From NCBI RefSeq assembly GCF_003991875.1, contig NZ_CP031423.1, positions 3,410,001 to 3,474,000 of the forward strand: 64,000 nt of DNA, in the 5' to 3' direction. Position numbers and translations under genes: made by a program. Below are positions 16,299 to 24,273 of this stretch, in pieces (the stretch's first letter is position 1; each line of letters starts with the position of its first letter). Under the pieces are notes generated by a model. It was not told the origin of the DNA and did not search any database. It saw only the letters and a program-made list of their open reading frames with translations. Origin of the DNA: Microbacterium lemovicicum (GTDB lineage Bacteria; Actinomycetota; Actinomycetes; Actinomycetales; Microbacteriaceae).

Positions 16299-17402
16299 GT
16301 GGACCAGACGGTGGGGGGCGCCGATCGGACCGGCTCGCCGTCGCAGGAGGTGCCGGATGCTCCGCGCGCCCGCCGCTCGTCGGTGCGGCGCGATCTGATC
16401 GCGCTGGGTGTCGTCGGCGTGCTCCTCATCGCCGCGATCGCCGTCGGCGCGGCCGCGCTCTACCGGGAGTTCTACAGCCCCGGCGCGTTCGTGCAGCGCT
16501 ATCTCGGTCTGCTCGCGGACGGACACGCCGCCGACGCGCTCGCCCTCCCCGGCGTGACCGTCGACTCCGAGACCCTCGAGGCCGCGGGCATGCCCGCGTC
16601 GGCATCCGAGGCGCTCCTGCGTCCGGCCGCCCTGGCCGCGCTGACCGACCTCGAGGTCGTCGCGGAGGAGGCCGTCGACGGCATCACGCGGGTCACGGTC
16701 TCCTACCGTGCGGGAGGCCACTCCGGCACGTCATCCTTCGCGGTCGAGCAGAACGGCTGGATCGGCGTCGTGCCGTCGTGGCGCTTCGCCACCAGCCCAC
16801 TGGCACTCGTCGACCTCACGGTGCGCGGTGCCATGAGCTTCCAGGTCAACGGATTCTCCATCGACAAGCGACAGATCTCGCCCGATGGAGCGGATGCCGA
16901 CCCGCTCGCCGCCGTGCCGTTGCTGGTGTTCTCGCCCGGCGTGTACTCGATCACCGTCGACACGCCCATCGCCGCCTCGCCCGGGGTGGCCGTGCTGTCG
17001 GACGCGCCGATGACGACCGTGCCCGTGGAGATCCAGGCCGATCCGACGGAGGCGTTCGTGTCGGTGGTGCAGGAGCGGGTGGACGAATTCCTCACGACCT
17101 GCGCGACGCAGCAGGTGCTGCAGCCGAGCGCGTGCCCGTTCGGCTACCCCGTGCAGGACCGCATCGTCTCGCCGCCGACCTGGTCGATCGCCCAGCAGCC
17201 GGTGGTCGCGATCGTGCCCGACGGCGCGGGGTGGCGCATCCCGTCGACCGAGGCCGTGGCGCACATCGAGGTCGACATCCGGTCGCTGTTCGACGGCTCT
17301 GTGCGCGAGGTCGCCGACGACGTGCCGTTCACCGTCACCGGCACCATCGCGGTGCTTCCCGACGGCACCGCTTCGATAGCCGTGGGCGGCCAGCTGCGCT
17401 GA
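16299..17402 (+). CDS. Membrane-anchored protein of unknown function
   Basis: A 367-residue protein with a short charged N-terminus, one transmembrane segment (about residues 33-53), and a large outer domain from about 55 onward. Cys residues near 268 and 276 (TTCATQ and SACPFGY) may form a disulfide. The outer part reads as beta-rich with no motif I recognise. It starts at GTG, 26 bp after the flavoprotein, on the same strand. The downstream copper and cytochrome-assembly gene is convergent. Confidence 0.75.
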   Translation: MDQTVGGADRTGSPSQEVPDAPRARRSSVRRDLIALGVVGVLLIAAIAVGAAALYREFYSPGAFVQRYLGLLADGHAADALALPGVTVDSETLEAAGMPASASEALLRPAALAALTDLEVVAEEAVDGITRVTVSYRAGGHSGTSSFAVEQNGWIGVVPSWRFATSPLALVDLTVRGAMSFQVNGFSIDKRQISPDGADADPLAAVPLLVFSPGVYSITVDTPIAASPGVAVLSDAPMTTVPVEIQADPTEAFVSVVQERVDEFLTTCATQQVLQPSACPFGYPVQDRIVSPPTWSIAQQPVVAIVPDGAGWRIPSTEAVAHIEVDIRSLFDGSVREVADDVPFTVTGTIAVLPDGTASIAVGGQLR

Positions 17403-17441
17403 TCGCCTGCGGCGGCCGCGACGTTCGCACGGCCGGTGGGG

Positions 17442-17469
17442 GCGTGCGCGCCGACGTCGGCGCGCACGC
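17442..17469. repeat. 28-bp perfect palindrome between convergent genes
   Basis: The half-site GCGTGCGCGCCGAC is followed at once by its complement, giving a 12-bp stem around ACGT if folded. It lies in the 97-bp gap between two convergent genes, so a bidirectional terminator is the simplest reading, though no T tract follows. Confidence 0.8.
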
Positions 17470-17499
17470 GCGATCCGTGCCCGAGGGCCGGCGGGCAGG

Positions 17500-19518
17500 T
17501 CAGCGCGCGTCGCGGGCGGCGAGGGCCGCGAGCTTCTCGTTGTAGGCGTCGAGCTCGAGGTCTCCGGCACGGTCGACCTGGCGGTCGCGCCGGCGCTGGG
17601 CGCGGTCGTCGCTGCGGCTCCACTGGATGGCCACGGTGATCGCGAGGATGAGCGTCGGGATCTCGCCGATCGACCACGCCGCACCGCCGCCGACGTACTG
17701 GTCCTCGAGCGGCGTGCCGCCCCAGGTGCGTCCCATGGCGCCGAACCACTCCGGCACCATCAGGCCGCTCTGCATCATGATCGCGATGCCGAAGAACGCG
17801 TGCATCGCCATGACGCCGATGAGCGTGAGCAGGCGGAACGGGTACGGCAGGCGGAACGGCACCGGGTCGATGCCGACGAGCGACAGCACGAACAGGTAGC
17901 CCGTGATGAGGAAGTGGGCCACCATCCACTCGTGCCCGAGGTGGTCGTAGAGCGACCAGCGGAAAAGGTCGGTGTAGTAGAACACCCACAGCGAGATGAT
18001 GAACAGCCCGGCCGCGACGAACGGGTTGGTGAGCACCCGCGAGACAGGCGAGTGGACGCCCCACAGGATCCATTCGCGCATGCCGCGCGTGCCGTCGTCG
18101 CGCTTGCGGATAGCCCGCGCCGCCAGGGTGACCGGCGCACCCGACACCAGCAGCAGCGGGATGGCCATCGACAGCAGCATGTGCCCGACCATGTGCACGC
18201 TGAACAGGTAGTCCTGGTAGACGTTCACCGGCCCGGCGGTCACCCACAGGAGCAGCAGCAGGCCGGCGACCCAGAGCACCGTGCGGTGGATCGGCCAGGC
18301 GTCGCCGCGGCGGCGCAGGCGGCGCACCCCGGCGAGGTAGAAGAAGAGTCCGAGTCCGACCGCGAAGGCCCAGAGCAGGTCGACGTCCCACGACGTGAAC
18401 CAGCGGCCGAGGGTGAGGTCGGGGGGCAGCGGGGAGCCGGTGAGGATCTCGGCGGGCGTCCGCACCGCCGGCACCGCGCTGCTCGTCGGCGGAGCCGTGC
18501 GGGCGAGGGCGGCGGCGGCGCCCGACGCGATGCCCATGAAGGCCAGCTCGAGGACGATGAGCCCCCAGAAGCGGCGCGACGAAGCATCCCGGTCCATACG
18601 CCCGATGAGGCGCACGCGGTACCAGGCGCCGAGCACGCCGATCGCGACGAGGGCGGCGACCTTCACCAGCACGAGCACGCCGTAGGGCGACGCGAGGGCC
18701 GCCCACGAGCCGACGCCGATGCTCGCGCGCACGGTGCCCGAGATCGCGACGACGATGAACGCGAGCAGGGCGACGCTCGAGTAGCGCAGCAGCACGGCGT
18801 TGAGCTGCGCGCGGTCGAGCACCGGACGCACGAGCACCAGGAGGATCAGCCCGCCGAGCCAGACGGCCGCGCCGATCATGTGGATGACGAGCGAGACGAC
18901 CGCGGAGTTGTGATTCGCCTCCTCACCGGAGTGCCCGAGCGTGCCCATCGGCACGAGCGAGGCGACCGCGAGGATGCTGACGAGCAGCGTCGCCGTCCAC
19001 GAGCGCACCGCGAAGGTGAGCACCGTGAGCACGGCGCCCGCGACGGTCGTGATGAGCCAGCCGCGGCCCGTCTCCTGCTCGACGAGGAAGCGTCCGAGCT
19101 GCTGCCCGAACTGCGCGTCGAGGCTCACGGCCGCGGGGATGACGTTGAGGAAGGTGAAGAATCCGACGACCGCCGCGGCCAGCGTGAAGATCGCCGCGGA
19201 GACGGATGCCGCATCCAGCGCGACCCCGAAGGCGCGCTCGCCGGCCTTCAAGGCGAAGAGCGCGAGCAGCAGCGAGCCGACCATCCCGGCCGCCGCCAGG
19301 TTGACGATGAGCGTGCCGACGGGAAGGCCCCAGCGCACGAGGGGTCCGGGGTCGCCGATCACGAGCGGCGCGGCGCCGCCCCCGTAGGCGAGGCCGGCGA
19401 TGACCGCGATGACAGCCACCACGACGAGGACCGCGGGTCCCACGAGGCGCAACAGGCCGGCGCCGGAGCCCGCGTCGTGCGGCGCAGTGGCGCGCGGAGG
19501 CGCGGACGTGGTGACCAT
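17500..19518 (-). CDS. Fused CopD / cytochrome c oxidase assembly (CtaG) membrane protein
   Basis: A 672-residue protein with about 14-15 transmembrane segments. The N-terminal half (to about residue 340) is the CopD-like copper-import domain, and the C-terminal half (about 370-640) is the CtaG/caa3 assembly domain, with histidines in MVGHMLLSM and LGHEWMVAHF positioned as copper ligands. Actinobacteria commonly carry this fusion, which is thought to deliver copper to the terminal oxidase. The C-terminal tail is a charged helix. It is the only copper-related gene in the window. Confidence 0.92.
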   Translation of the reverse strand: MVTTSAPPRATAPHDAGSGAGLLRLVGPAVLVVVAVIAVIAGLAYGGGAAPLVIGDPGPLVRWGLPVGTLIVNLAAAGMVGSLLLALFALKAGERAFGVALDAASVSAAIFTLAAAVVGFFTFLNVIPAAVSLDAQFGQQLGRFLVEQETGRGWLITTVAGAVLTVLTFAVRSWTATLLVSILAVASLVPMGTLGHSGEEANHNSAVVSLVIHMIGAAVWLGGLILLVLVRPVLDRAQLNAVLLRYSSVALLAFIVVAISGTVRASIGVGSWAALASPYGVLVLVKVAALVAIGVLGAWYRVRLIGRMDRDASSRRFWGLIVLELAFMGIASGAAAALARTAPPTSSAVPAVRTPAEILTGSPLPPDLTLGRWFTSWDVDLLWAFAVGLGLFFYLAGVRRLRRRGDAWPIHRTVLWVAGLLLLLWVTAGPVNVYQDYLFSVHMVGHMLLSMAIPLLLVSGAPVTLAARAIRKRDDGTRGMREWILWGVHSPVSRVLTNPFVAAGLFIISLWVFYYTDLFRWSLYDHLGHEWMVAHFLITGYLFVLSLVGIDPVPFRLPYPFRLLTLIGVMAMHAFFGIAIMMQSGLMVPEWFGAMGRTWGGTPLEDQYVGGGAAWSIGEIPTLILAITVAIQWSRSDDRAQRRRDRQVDRAGDLELDAYNEKLAALAARDAR

Positions 19519-19680
19519 GACTCCAGCCTAGATCGCGCGGCTGAGCGGCGGCCCGGACTGCGGTGCTCCCTGCGACCGGTACGCGAGCGAGGGGCGGGTG
19601 CGCCAGAGGCGGCGGCCGAGACGTGATGCAGGCGCGATCTCCTGCCGCATGCCCCATCACCTGTCCCCGGACATGCGAAA

Positions 19681-19704
19681 GGGGGGATGCCGCAGCATCC
19701 CCCC
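19681..19704 (-). terminator. Intrinsic terminator of the HU gene
   Basis: A 10-bp stem GGGGGGATGC with its complement around a 4-base loop; on the minus strand it is followed by TTTCG. It sits 17 bp past the HU stop codon. Confidence 0.85.
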
Positions 19705-19720
19705 TCGCACGTCGTCGTCG

Positions 19721-20008
19721 TTACTTGACGGCGGCCTTCAGCTTGGAGCCGGCGGTGACCTTGACGCGCTTGCCCGCGGGGATCTTGATCTCCTCGCCGG
19801 TCTGCGGGTTGCGGCCGGTGCGCGCGGAGGTGGCGACCTGCTCGAAGGCGATCCAGCCCGGGATCGAGACCTTGCTGCCCTTGGCGACCGCCTCGGAGAC
19901 GGTGGAGAAGAGCGAGTCGAGCACGCCCGACACGGCCGACTGGCTCTGGCCGGTGGCGCTGGCGATGCTCGCGACGAGCTCGGTCTTGGTGATGGACTTG
20001 TCAGCCAT
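19721..20008 (-). CDS. hup: HU-type nucleoid protein
   Basis: A 95-residue histone-like protein of normal HU length. It has the N-terminal helices (SITKTELVASIASATGQ), the conserved beta-arm region GRNPQTGEEIKIPAG with the DNA-intercalating Pro, and the terminal KLKAAVK. It lacks the long Lys/Ala-rich tail seen in mycobacterial HU. It binds and bends DNA as a dimer. The gene stands alone with its own terminator and an unusually structured upstream region carrying two copies of a 16-bp palindrome. Confidence 0.97.
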   Translation of the reverse strand: MADKSITKTELVASIASATGQSQSAVSGVLDSLFSTVSEAVAKGSKVSIPGWIAFEQVATSARTGRNPQTGEEIKIPAGKRVKVTAGSKLKAAVK

Positions 20009-20097
20009 GTGGGTTGTCCTCCAAGGCGGCGCGAGGCCGCCTTTCGTTGCGGGGACCGAAGCGCTCAGGCACTCCGGCTGGTCGGATCGACCGCCTT

Positions 20098-20240
20098 GAC
20101 TATAGCCACGAATCCGCGGAATTCCGCGGATTTCCGCCTCTCGCGGAGATATTGCCCGGCGTGTCGGCGCGATGTATGTGACGCGTGAGGCTCATGTGAC
20201 GCATGTGATTCGATGCCCGGACTTCCGCGGAATTCCGCGG
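20098..20240 (-). promoter_or_regulatory. Upstream control region of the HU gene with paired palindromes
   Basis: A likely -10 hexamer TATAGT (20098-20103, minus strand) is followed upstream by the palindrome CCGCGGAATTCCGCGG at 20114-20129, overlapping the expected -35. The identical palindrome recurs at 20225-20240. Between them lie two direct copies of ATGTGACGC (20176-20184 and 20194-20202) and a near copy at 20203. Rest of the 292-bp gap 20009-20300: leader of the HU gene and the S14 terminator. Confidence 0.7.
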
Positions 20241-20249
20241 CGGAACGGC

Positions 20250-20285
20250 GGAAGGCCCGGCGATCCGTGGATCGCCGGGCCTTCC
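20250..20285 (-). terminator. Terminator hairpin of the ribosomal protein cluster
   Basis: A perfect 17-bp stem beginning GGAAGGCCCGGCGATCC with a two-base GT between the arms (so the real loop opens a few pairs). It lies 16 bp past the S14 stop on the minus strand. Confidence 0.85.
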
Positions 20286-20300
20286 GGATGCTGCGGGTGC

Positions 20301-20606
20301 TTACCAGCTGGACTTGGTCACGCCGGGCAGCTCGCCACGGTGCGCCATGTCGCGGAAGCGGACACGCGAGATGCCGAACTTCGTGAGGACACCGCGGGGG
20401 CGTCCGTCGATGACGTCGCGCGAACGCACGCGCACGGGCGAGGCGTTGCGGGGCAGCTTCTGCAGCCCGAGGCGGGCGGCCTCGCGCTCCTCGTCGGAGG
20501 AGGTCGGCGACACGAGCGCCTTCTTCAGCTCGCTGCGCTTCGCGGCGTAGCGATCGACGATCACCTTGCGCTGCTCGTTGCGCGCGATCTTGCTCTTCTT
20601 GGCCAT
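20301..20606 (-). CDS. rpsN: 30S ribosomal protein S14, zinc-free form
   Basis: A 101-residue S14 of the long, cysteine-free type ([20 protein letters not shown], then [21 protein letters not shown]). The short zinc form would have two CxxC pairs, and none are here. It is the last gene of the L28-L33-S14 cluster, 4 bp after L33, and ends before a strong terminator. Confidence 0.98.
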   Translation of the reverse strand: MAKKSKIARNEQRKVIVDRYAAKRSELKKALVSPTSSDEEREAARLGLQKLPRNASPVRVRSRDVIDGRPRGVLTKFGISRVRFRDMAHRGELPGVTKSSW

Positions 20607-20610
20607 GTGA

Positions 20611-20781
20611 TCAGCGCTCCTCTCGGAATTCGACGTGCTTGCGGACGACCGGGTCGTACTTCTTCAGCACGATGCGGTCGGGGTTGTTGCGGCGGTTCTT
20701 GCGCGTCACGTAGGTGTACCCCGTGCCGGCGGTCGAACGCAGCTTGATGATCGGACGGACGTCCTGAGCCTTCTTGGCCAT
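20611..20781 (-). CDS. rpmG: 50S ribosomal protein L33, zinc-free form
   Basis: A 56-residue L33 ([20 protein letters not shown] at the start, [20 protein letters not shown] in the middle, EFREER at the end). It has no cysteine. Its ATG overlaps the L28 TAA stop by one base (TAATG), and S14 follows after 4 bp, so all three are coupled. Confidence 0.97.
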   Translation of the reverse strand: MAKKAQDVRPIIKLRSTAGTGYTYVTRKNRRNNPDRIVLKKYDPVVRKHVEFREER

Positions 20782-21017
20782 TACAGCTTCACGCCCTTCG
20801 CCTTGAGGTCACGGACGACCGACTCGATGCCGCGGGCATCGATCACCTTGATGCCCTTGGCGGACACGTTCAGCTTGATGTTGCGCCCCAGCGACGGGAC
20901 GAAGTAGGTCTTCTTCTGCACGTTCGGGTCGAAGCGGCGCTTCGTCCGGCGGTGCGAGTGCGAGATGCTGTGACCGAAGCCGGGAACTGCTCCAGTCACC
21001 TGGCACACTGCTGCCAT
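20781..21017 (-). CDS. rpmB: 50S ribosomal protein L28, zinc-free form
   Basis: A 78-residue L28 ([20 protein letters not shown], then [20 protein letters not shown], ending DLKAKGVKL). It has a single Cys rather than the two CxxC pairs of the zinc form. It opens the L28-L33-S14 cluster; GGAGAC lies ahead of the ATG. I see no Zur-box-like sequence in the 190 bp upstream, so this may be the main rather than a zinc-starvation copy. Confidence 0.97.
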   Translation of the reverse strand: MAAVCQVTGAVPGFGHSISHSHRRTKRRFDPNVQKKTYFVPSLGRNIKLNVSAKGIKVIDARGIESVVRDLKAKGVKL

Positions 21018-21207
21018 GGTGTTGTCTCCTTAAGTACCGTGACGCCGGACGGCGACACCCAAGATCCCTTGTCTGCACCCCGCGCGACAGACGGCCGTTT
21101 CCGGCCGATGCGTTGAGGGGGCGAACCGCATGCAGGAGTGCGCGCGGACAAGGAGTCAGTCTAGCACGCGACGGCGTGTCGCCTTGTGCCCGCCCGCACC
21201 GGTGCGC

Positions 21208-21882
21208 TCACTCCCCCACGAGCGGTCCCGCGCCGCGTCCCCAGCGGAACGCCGATACCGTCGGGTCGCCCTGGATCCAGAACCGCCACGGGAACGCGGC
21301 CGTGCCCGCCACCCCCGCGACTCCGACACGCGGCCCCGACGCGTACCCGACGACCGGCGCGACCGCCAGCTCCAGCCGCGCGACTGCGCCATGGAGCGGA
21401 GCGCCCGTGATCGCGTCGATGCCGTCGTGGACGGGATGCCGCAGCCCGACCGCCTGCCCGAGGCGTCCGGGTCCGCGCGCGAGATCGCGGGAACGCGTGG
21501 CCGCCCGGCGGCGGCGAGCCGCAGCATCCGTCCCCTCGACGACCTCTCCGGCGCGGAGGAGGACTCCGCCGGCGACGCCGTCGGGTCCGCACACCACGTT
21601 GACGCACGAGTGGATGCCGTGGCTCAGGTACACGTAGAGATGGCCGGGCTCGCCCCACATCGTGGCGTTGCGGGCGGTGGGACCCATGCGCGCATGCGAG
21701 CCGGGGTCGGCCGTGGGTCCGGTGCCCTGCCCGTGGTACGCCTCGACCTCGGTGAGCCGCACGCTGACGGCCTCGCCGTCGACCTCCGTGTGCAGGGTGC
21801 CGCCGAGGAGCCGCGGCGCGACCTCCAGCGGGAGGGCCGCCAGCTCGGCGCGCGTGGCCGCGCGGGTCTGCGCGACGCTCAC
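21208..21882 (-). CDS. DNA-3-methyladenine glycosylase (AAG/Mpg family)
   Basis: A 224-residue base-excision enzyme of the AAG fold, near the usual 200-230. It removes alkylated purines from DNA. The family motif LTEVEAYHGQ holds the catalytic Glu, followed by DPGSHARMGPTARNATMW and YVYLSHGIHSCVNVVCG with the intercalating Tyr region, then LARGPGRLGQAVG. The GTG start at 21882 overlaps the stop of the secreted protein gene by GTGA, making it the last member of a chain that begins with zur. That position is unexpected for a repair gene. Confidence 0.92.
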   Translation of the reverse strand: MSVAQTRAATRAELAALPLEVAPRLLGGTLHTEVDGEAVSVRLTEVEAYHGQGTGPTADPGSHARMGPTARNATMWGEPGHLYVYLSHGIHSCVNVVCGPDGVAGGVLLRAGEVVEGTDAAARRRRAATRSRDLARGPGRLGQAVGLRHPVHDGIDAITGAPLHGAVARLELAVAPVVGYASGPRVGVAGVAGTAAFPWRFWIQGDPTVSAFRWGRGAGPLVGE

Positions 21883-23387
21883 TTCGGCGGTACCTGGCAC
21901 CAGGACGCGTCGAAGCCGGTCAGCGTCGAGACGACCGCGTCGTCGGGGTCGGTCGCGGTGATGTCGATGATGCGCGTCTCGAGGTTCGCCGGGAGCGGCA
22001 GCTGGTAGGTGTCGTAGCGGTTGGCGACGACGTCGGGCGCGCTGAGCACGGCGGCGTAGCGTCCGCTCGGCGACGCGCACGTCTCGATCACGGCGTCGGT
22101 CGCGGGCACCTCCAGCAGCGGGGTGGCCGTGCCGTCCTGGGTCACGTGGACGATGGTCGAGCCGAGCACGCGGGTGTTGTCCTCCACCTGCGAGAAGGTG
22201 CGGAGCGTTCCCGCGCCCTCGCCCGGCAGCGGCGTCACCGAGGCGATGCGACCGAGGTCCTGGTCGGGTGCGACGAGCGGCGACTCGGTGCCGTCGGTGA
22301 GGTCGACCTCGGTCAGTCCGTCGGGGCGGTCGACGACCGCGTGGGACGAGCCGCGCGCGATGCCGTCGATGGTGAGCGCGGTGCCGAGTGCGACCGGGTC
22401 GCCGCCGCTGGACGAGGTGAGGCTGAGCCGGCCGTCGAAGGTGAGCAGCAGGATGCTGTCGGTGTCGGGCACGAACCGCCACTCCGCCACCCGGGGGTCA
22501 TCGCCCGAGACGGTGACCGGTGTGGGGTCGTCCTGCGCGGCATCCGGTTTGAGGGACGCGGTGTAGAGCGCGCTCTCGCGACCGCTCCCGGCGCTGAGGG
22601 CCTTGTCGGAGTAGGTGTAGCCGATGAGCTCACCGCGGTCGGCGCTCTGCAGGTTGGTGACGTATCCGTTGCCGGGCAGCGTGAGGGTGCGCGCGTTCTG
22701 CCCGTCGAGGTCGGTGACGATGAGCTCGGCGCGGTCTTCGGGGGTGCGCACCGAGACCACGAGGTGGCTGGAGGTGGCACGGTAGTCCTCGATGTGGTCG
22801 TCGGTGAAGACAGGGACCGCGCTGTCGCCCCCGACGTCGGTGCGGAAGATCTGGTCGCCCGACTCCCCGCGCCGCAGCAGGTAGAGGTCGATCGGCGGCG
22901 TGCGGAACGTCTCGGTCACCGTCGACGGAGGTCCGCCGCCCACCCCCACGAGGCGGTCGATCGTGACGGTGTACTCGGTGTCGTCGAAGAGCGGCAGCGT
23001 GAAGCGGATCCCGACGTTGCGCCCCGATGTGTCGATCGTGAACGGCGTCGACGGGCTCACGCTCACCTGCGACGGATCGACCTCCTCGAGGGACTGGGTG
23101 GTGGTGACGATGAGCCGCGACCCGGATGCCGCGACCGCCGCCGCCGGGTCGACCTGCACGTCGGTGGCCCGGGGGCCCTGCGCCGTTCCGGCGGCCGCGC
23201 CGACGACGCCGACGAGGGCCAGCGCGCCCACGACGACCGCGAAGCCGCCGAGGAACGCGCGACCCCGGCGTCGGCGGGTCATCGAGCGCCGGCTCGACGA
23301 GTCGTCGCTGCGCCGCCCGGGACTGCGACGGCCGCTCGGTTGCGCGCCGGCGTCGCGTCGCGAACGGCGGGAGCCGTCAGTACTCAT
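21879..23387 (-). CDS. Membrane-anchored extracytoplasmic protein, possibly beta-propeller
   Basis: A 502-residue protein. Residues 1-42 are Arg/Ser-rich, a transmembrane anchor follows at about 46-68, and the rest lies outside the cell: first an Ig-like region (about 75-165, ending in VTETFRTPP), then repeated beta units (for example SHLVVSVRTPEDRAELIVTD, then SILLLTFDGRLSL) that suggest a WD/TolB-like propeller. Cys residues near the end may pair. It overlaps the TIGR03943 gene upstream by 11 bp and the glycosylase gene by 4 bp. Function unknown. Confidence 0.78.
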   Translation of the reverse strand: MSTDGSRRSRRDAGAQPSGRRSPGRRSDDSSSRRSMTRRRRGRAFLGGFAVVVGALALVGVVGAAAGTAQGPRATDVQVDPAAAVAASGSRLIVTTTQSLEEVDPSQVSVSPSTPFTIDTSGRNVGIRFTLPLFDDTEYTVTIDRLVGVGGGPPSTVTETFRTPPIDLYLLRRGESGDQIFRTDVGGDSAVPVFTDDHIEDYRATSSHLVVSVRTPEDRAELIVTDLDGQNARTLTLPGNGYVTNLQSADRGELIGYTYSDKALSAGSGRESALYTASLKPDAAQDDPTPVTVSGDDPRVAEWRFVPDTDSILLLTFDGRLSLTSSSGGDPVALGTALTIDGIARGSSHAVVDRPDGLTEVDLTDGTESPLVAPDQDLGRIASVTPLPGEGAGTLRTFSQVEDNTRVLGSTIVHVTQDGTATPLLEVPATDAVIETCASPSGRYAAVLSAPDVVANRYDTYQLPLPANLETRIIDITATDPDDAVVSTLTGFDASWCQVPPK

Positions 23388-24273
23388 ACGGGTCCTTGGG
23401 CTCCTCGACCGCCTGCACCGACTGCGCGTCGATCTGCAGGGCGCCGTCGGAGTTCGAGCGCACGGTGCCCGTCACCGTGACCCAGCCGCCGGTGTCGGGG
23501 ATGCTGCCGGTCGCCTCCACCGGCAGGCTGGCGGGCTGGGCGTCGATCACGCAGTGCGTGATGACGAGACGCGTCAGCTGGAACCCGTCGGAGGCGCCCG
23601 GCGTGACGAAGCCCGTCAGCGTGATCGCGTCGCCGTCGAACGCGTCGGGGTTGGTCGCCGTGGCGAAGACGGCCGCCCAGTCGCCGATGCCGAACTGCGC
23701 GGTGTCGCCGGTGGACGCGAGGGCGACGACGTCCTGGCCGGCGAAGAGCGGGGGCGCCCCGACGTCGCGGGAGATCGCCAGCTCCGCCGAGAGGGATGCC
23801 GGCGGCAGGACGAGGATCGAGACGGCCACCGTCGAGGCGAGCACGCCGCCGACGACCGTCGCGACGGTGCCGAGCGGACCGACGGTGTGGCTGTGGCCGG
23901 CGTGGTCGTCGGTGCGGGTGCGGTCGCGCGCGTCGTGGTCGTGCGCGGCGTGGTCATGGTCGTGCGCGGCGTGGTCATGGTCGTGCGCGGCGTGATCGGC
24001 GTGTGTGGGGGCGTGCGCGCCGGCGCGGGTCGCGCGGGAGACGGTCGAGCCGTGGTCGTGACCGTGGTCCGCCTCGGCGCCGAGCGGCAGCACGAAGCTG
24101 ACCACCGTGCCGATCAGCACCAGCACGGCCATCCCGATGGCGAACCAGCTGGACTCGGGGTTGATGTACAGCCCCAGCCGTCCGGTGACGGCGAGGCCCA
24201 GGGTGACGACCGAGAGGATGGCGGCGAGCCCCACGCCCAGCCAGCGCGTGCCCGCGAAACCGTACTCACGCAA
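23377..24273 (-). CDS. TIGR03943-family protein with His-rich segment
   Basis: A 298-residue membrane protein of the TIGR03943/DUF1980 family, which travels with ArsP/DUF318 permeases. Two transmembrane segments lie at about residues 12-29 and 43-63, a third at about 134-155. Between the second and third is a His/Asp-rich loop (residues 69-128) with three tandem HDHDHAA-type units that should bind Zn2+ or similar ions. The outer C-terminal half carries a family domain with CVID near 249-252. It overlaps the permease gene by 8 bp, and both lie behind zur, so a zinc-linked role is likely. Confidence 0.88.
   Translation of the reverse strand: MREYGFAGTRWLGVGLAAILSVVTLGLAVTGRLGLYINPESSWFAIGMAVLVLIGTVVSFVLPLGAEADHGHDHGSTVSRATRAGAHAPTHADHAAHDHDHAAHDHDHAAHDHDARDRTRTDDHAGHSHTVGPLGTVATVVGGVLASTVAVSILVLPPASLSAELAISRDVGAPPLFAGQDVVALASTGDTAQFGIGDWAAVFATATNPDAFDGDAITLTGFVTPGASDGFQLTRLVITHCVIDAQPASLPVEATGSIPDTGGWVTVTGTVRSNSDGALQIDAQSVQAVEEPKDPYEY
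23936..24000 (-). repeat. Tandem repeats coding for the His-rich loop
   Basis: Near-identical 24-bp units (core GTGGTCATGGTCGTGCGCGG on the plus strand) code for repeated HDHDHAA in the TIGR03943-family protein. Confidence 0.85.

Noticed and set aside
17800..19626. A 608-codon frame on the plus strand opposite the CopD/CtaG gene
   Set aside because: Composition is typical of an antisense shadow, and the minus strand codes a convincing multi-pass protein.
20781..21160. Zur box before the L28 gene
   Set aside because: I looked for the TGAxAAxxATTxTCA pattern on both strands in the upstream region and found no good match.
23936..24000. CRISPR or intergenic repeat
   Set aside because: The units code in frame for the His-rich loop of a membrane protein.
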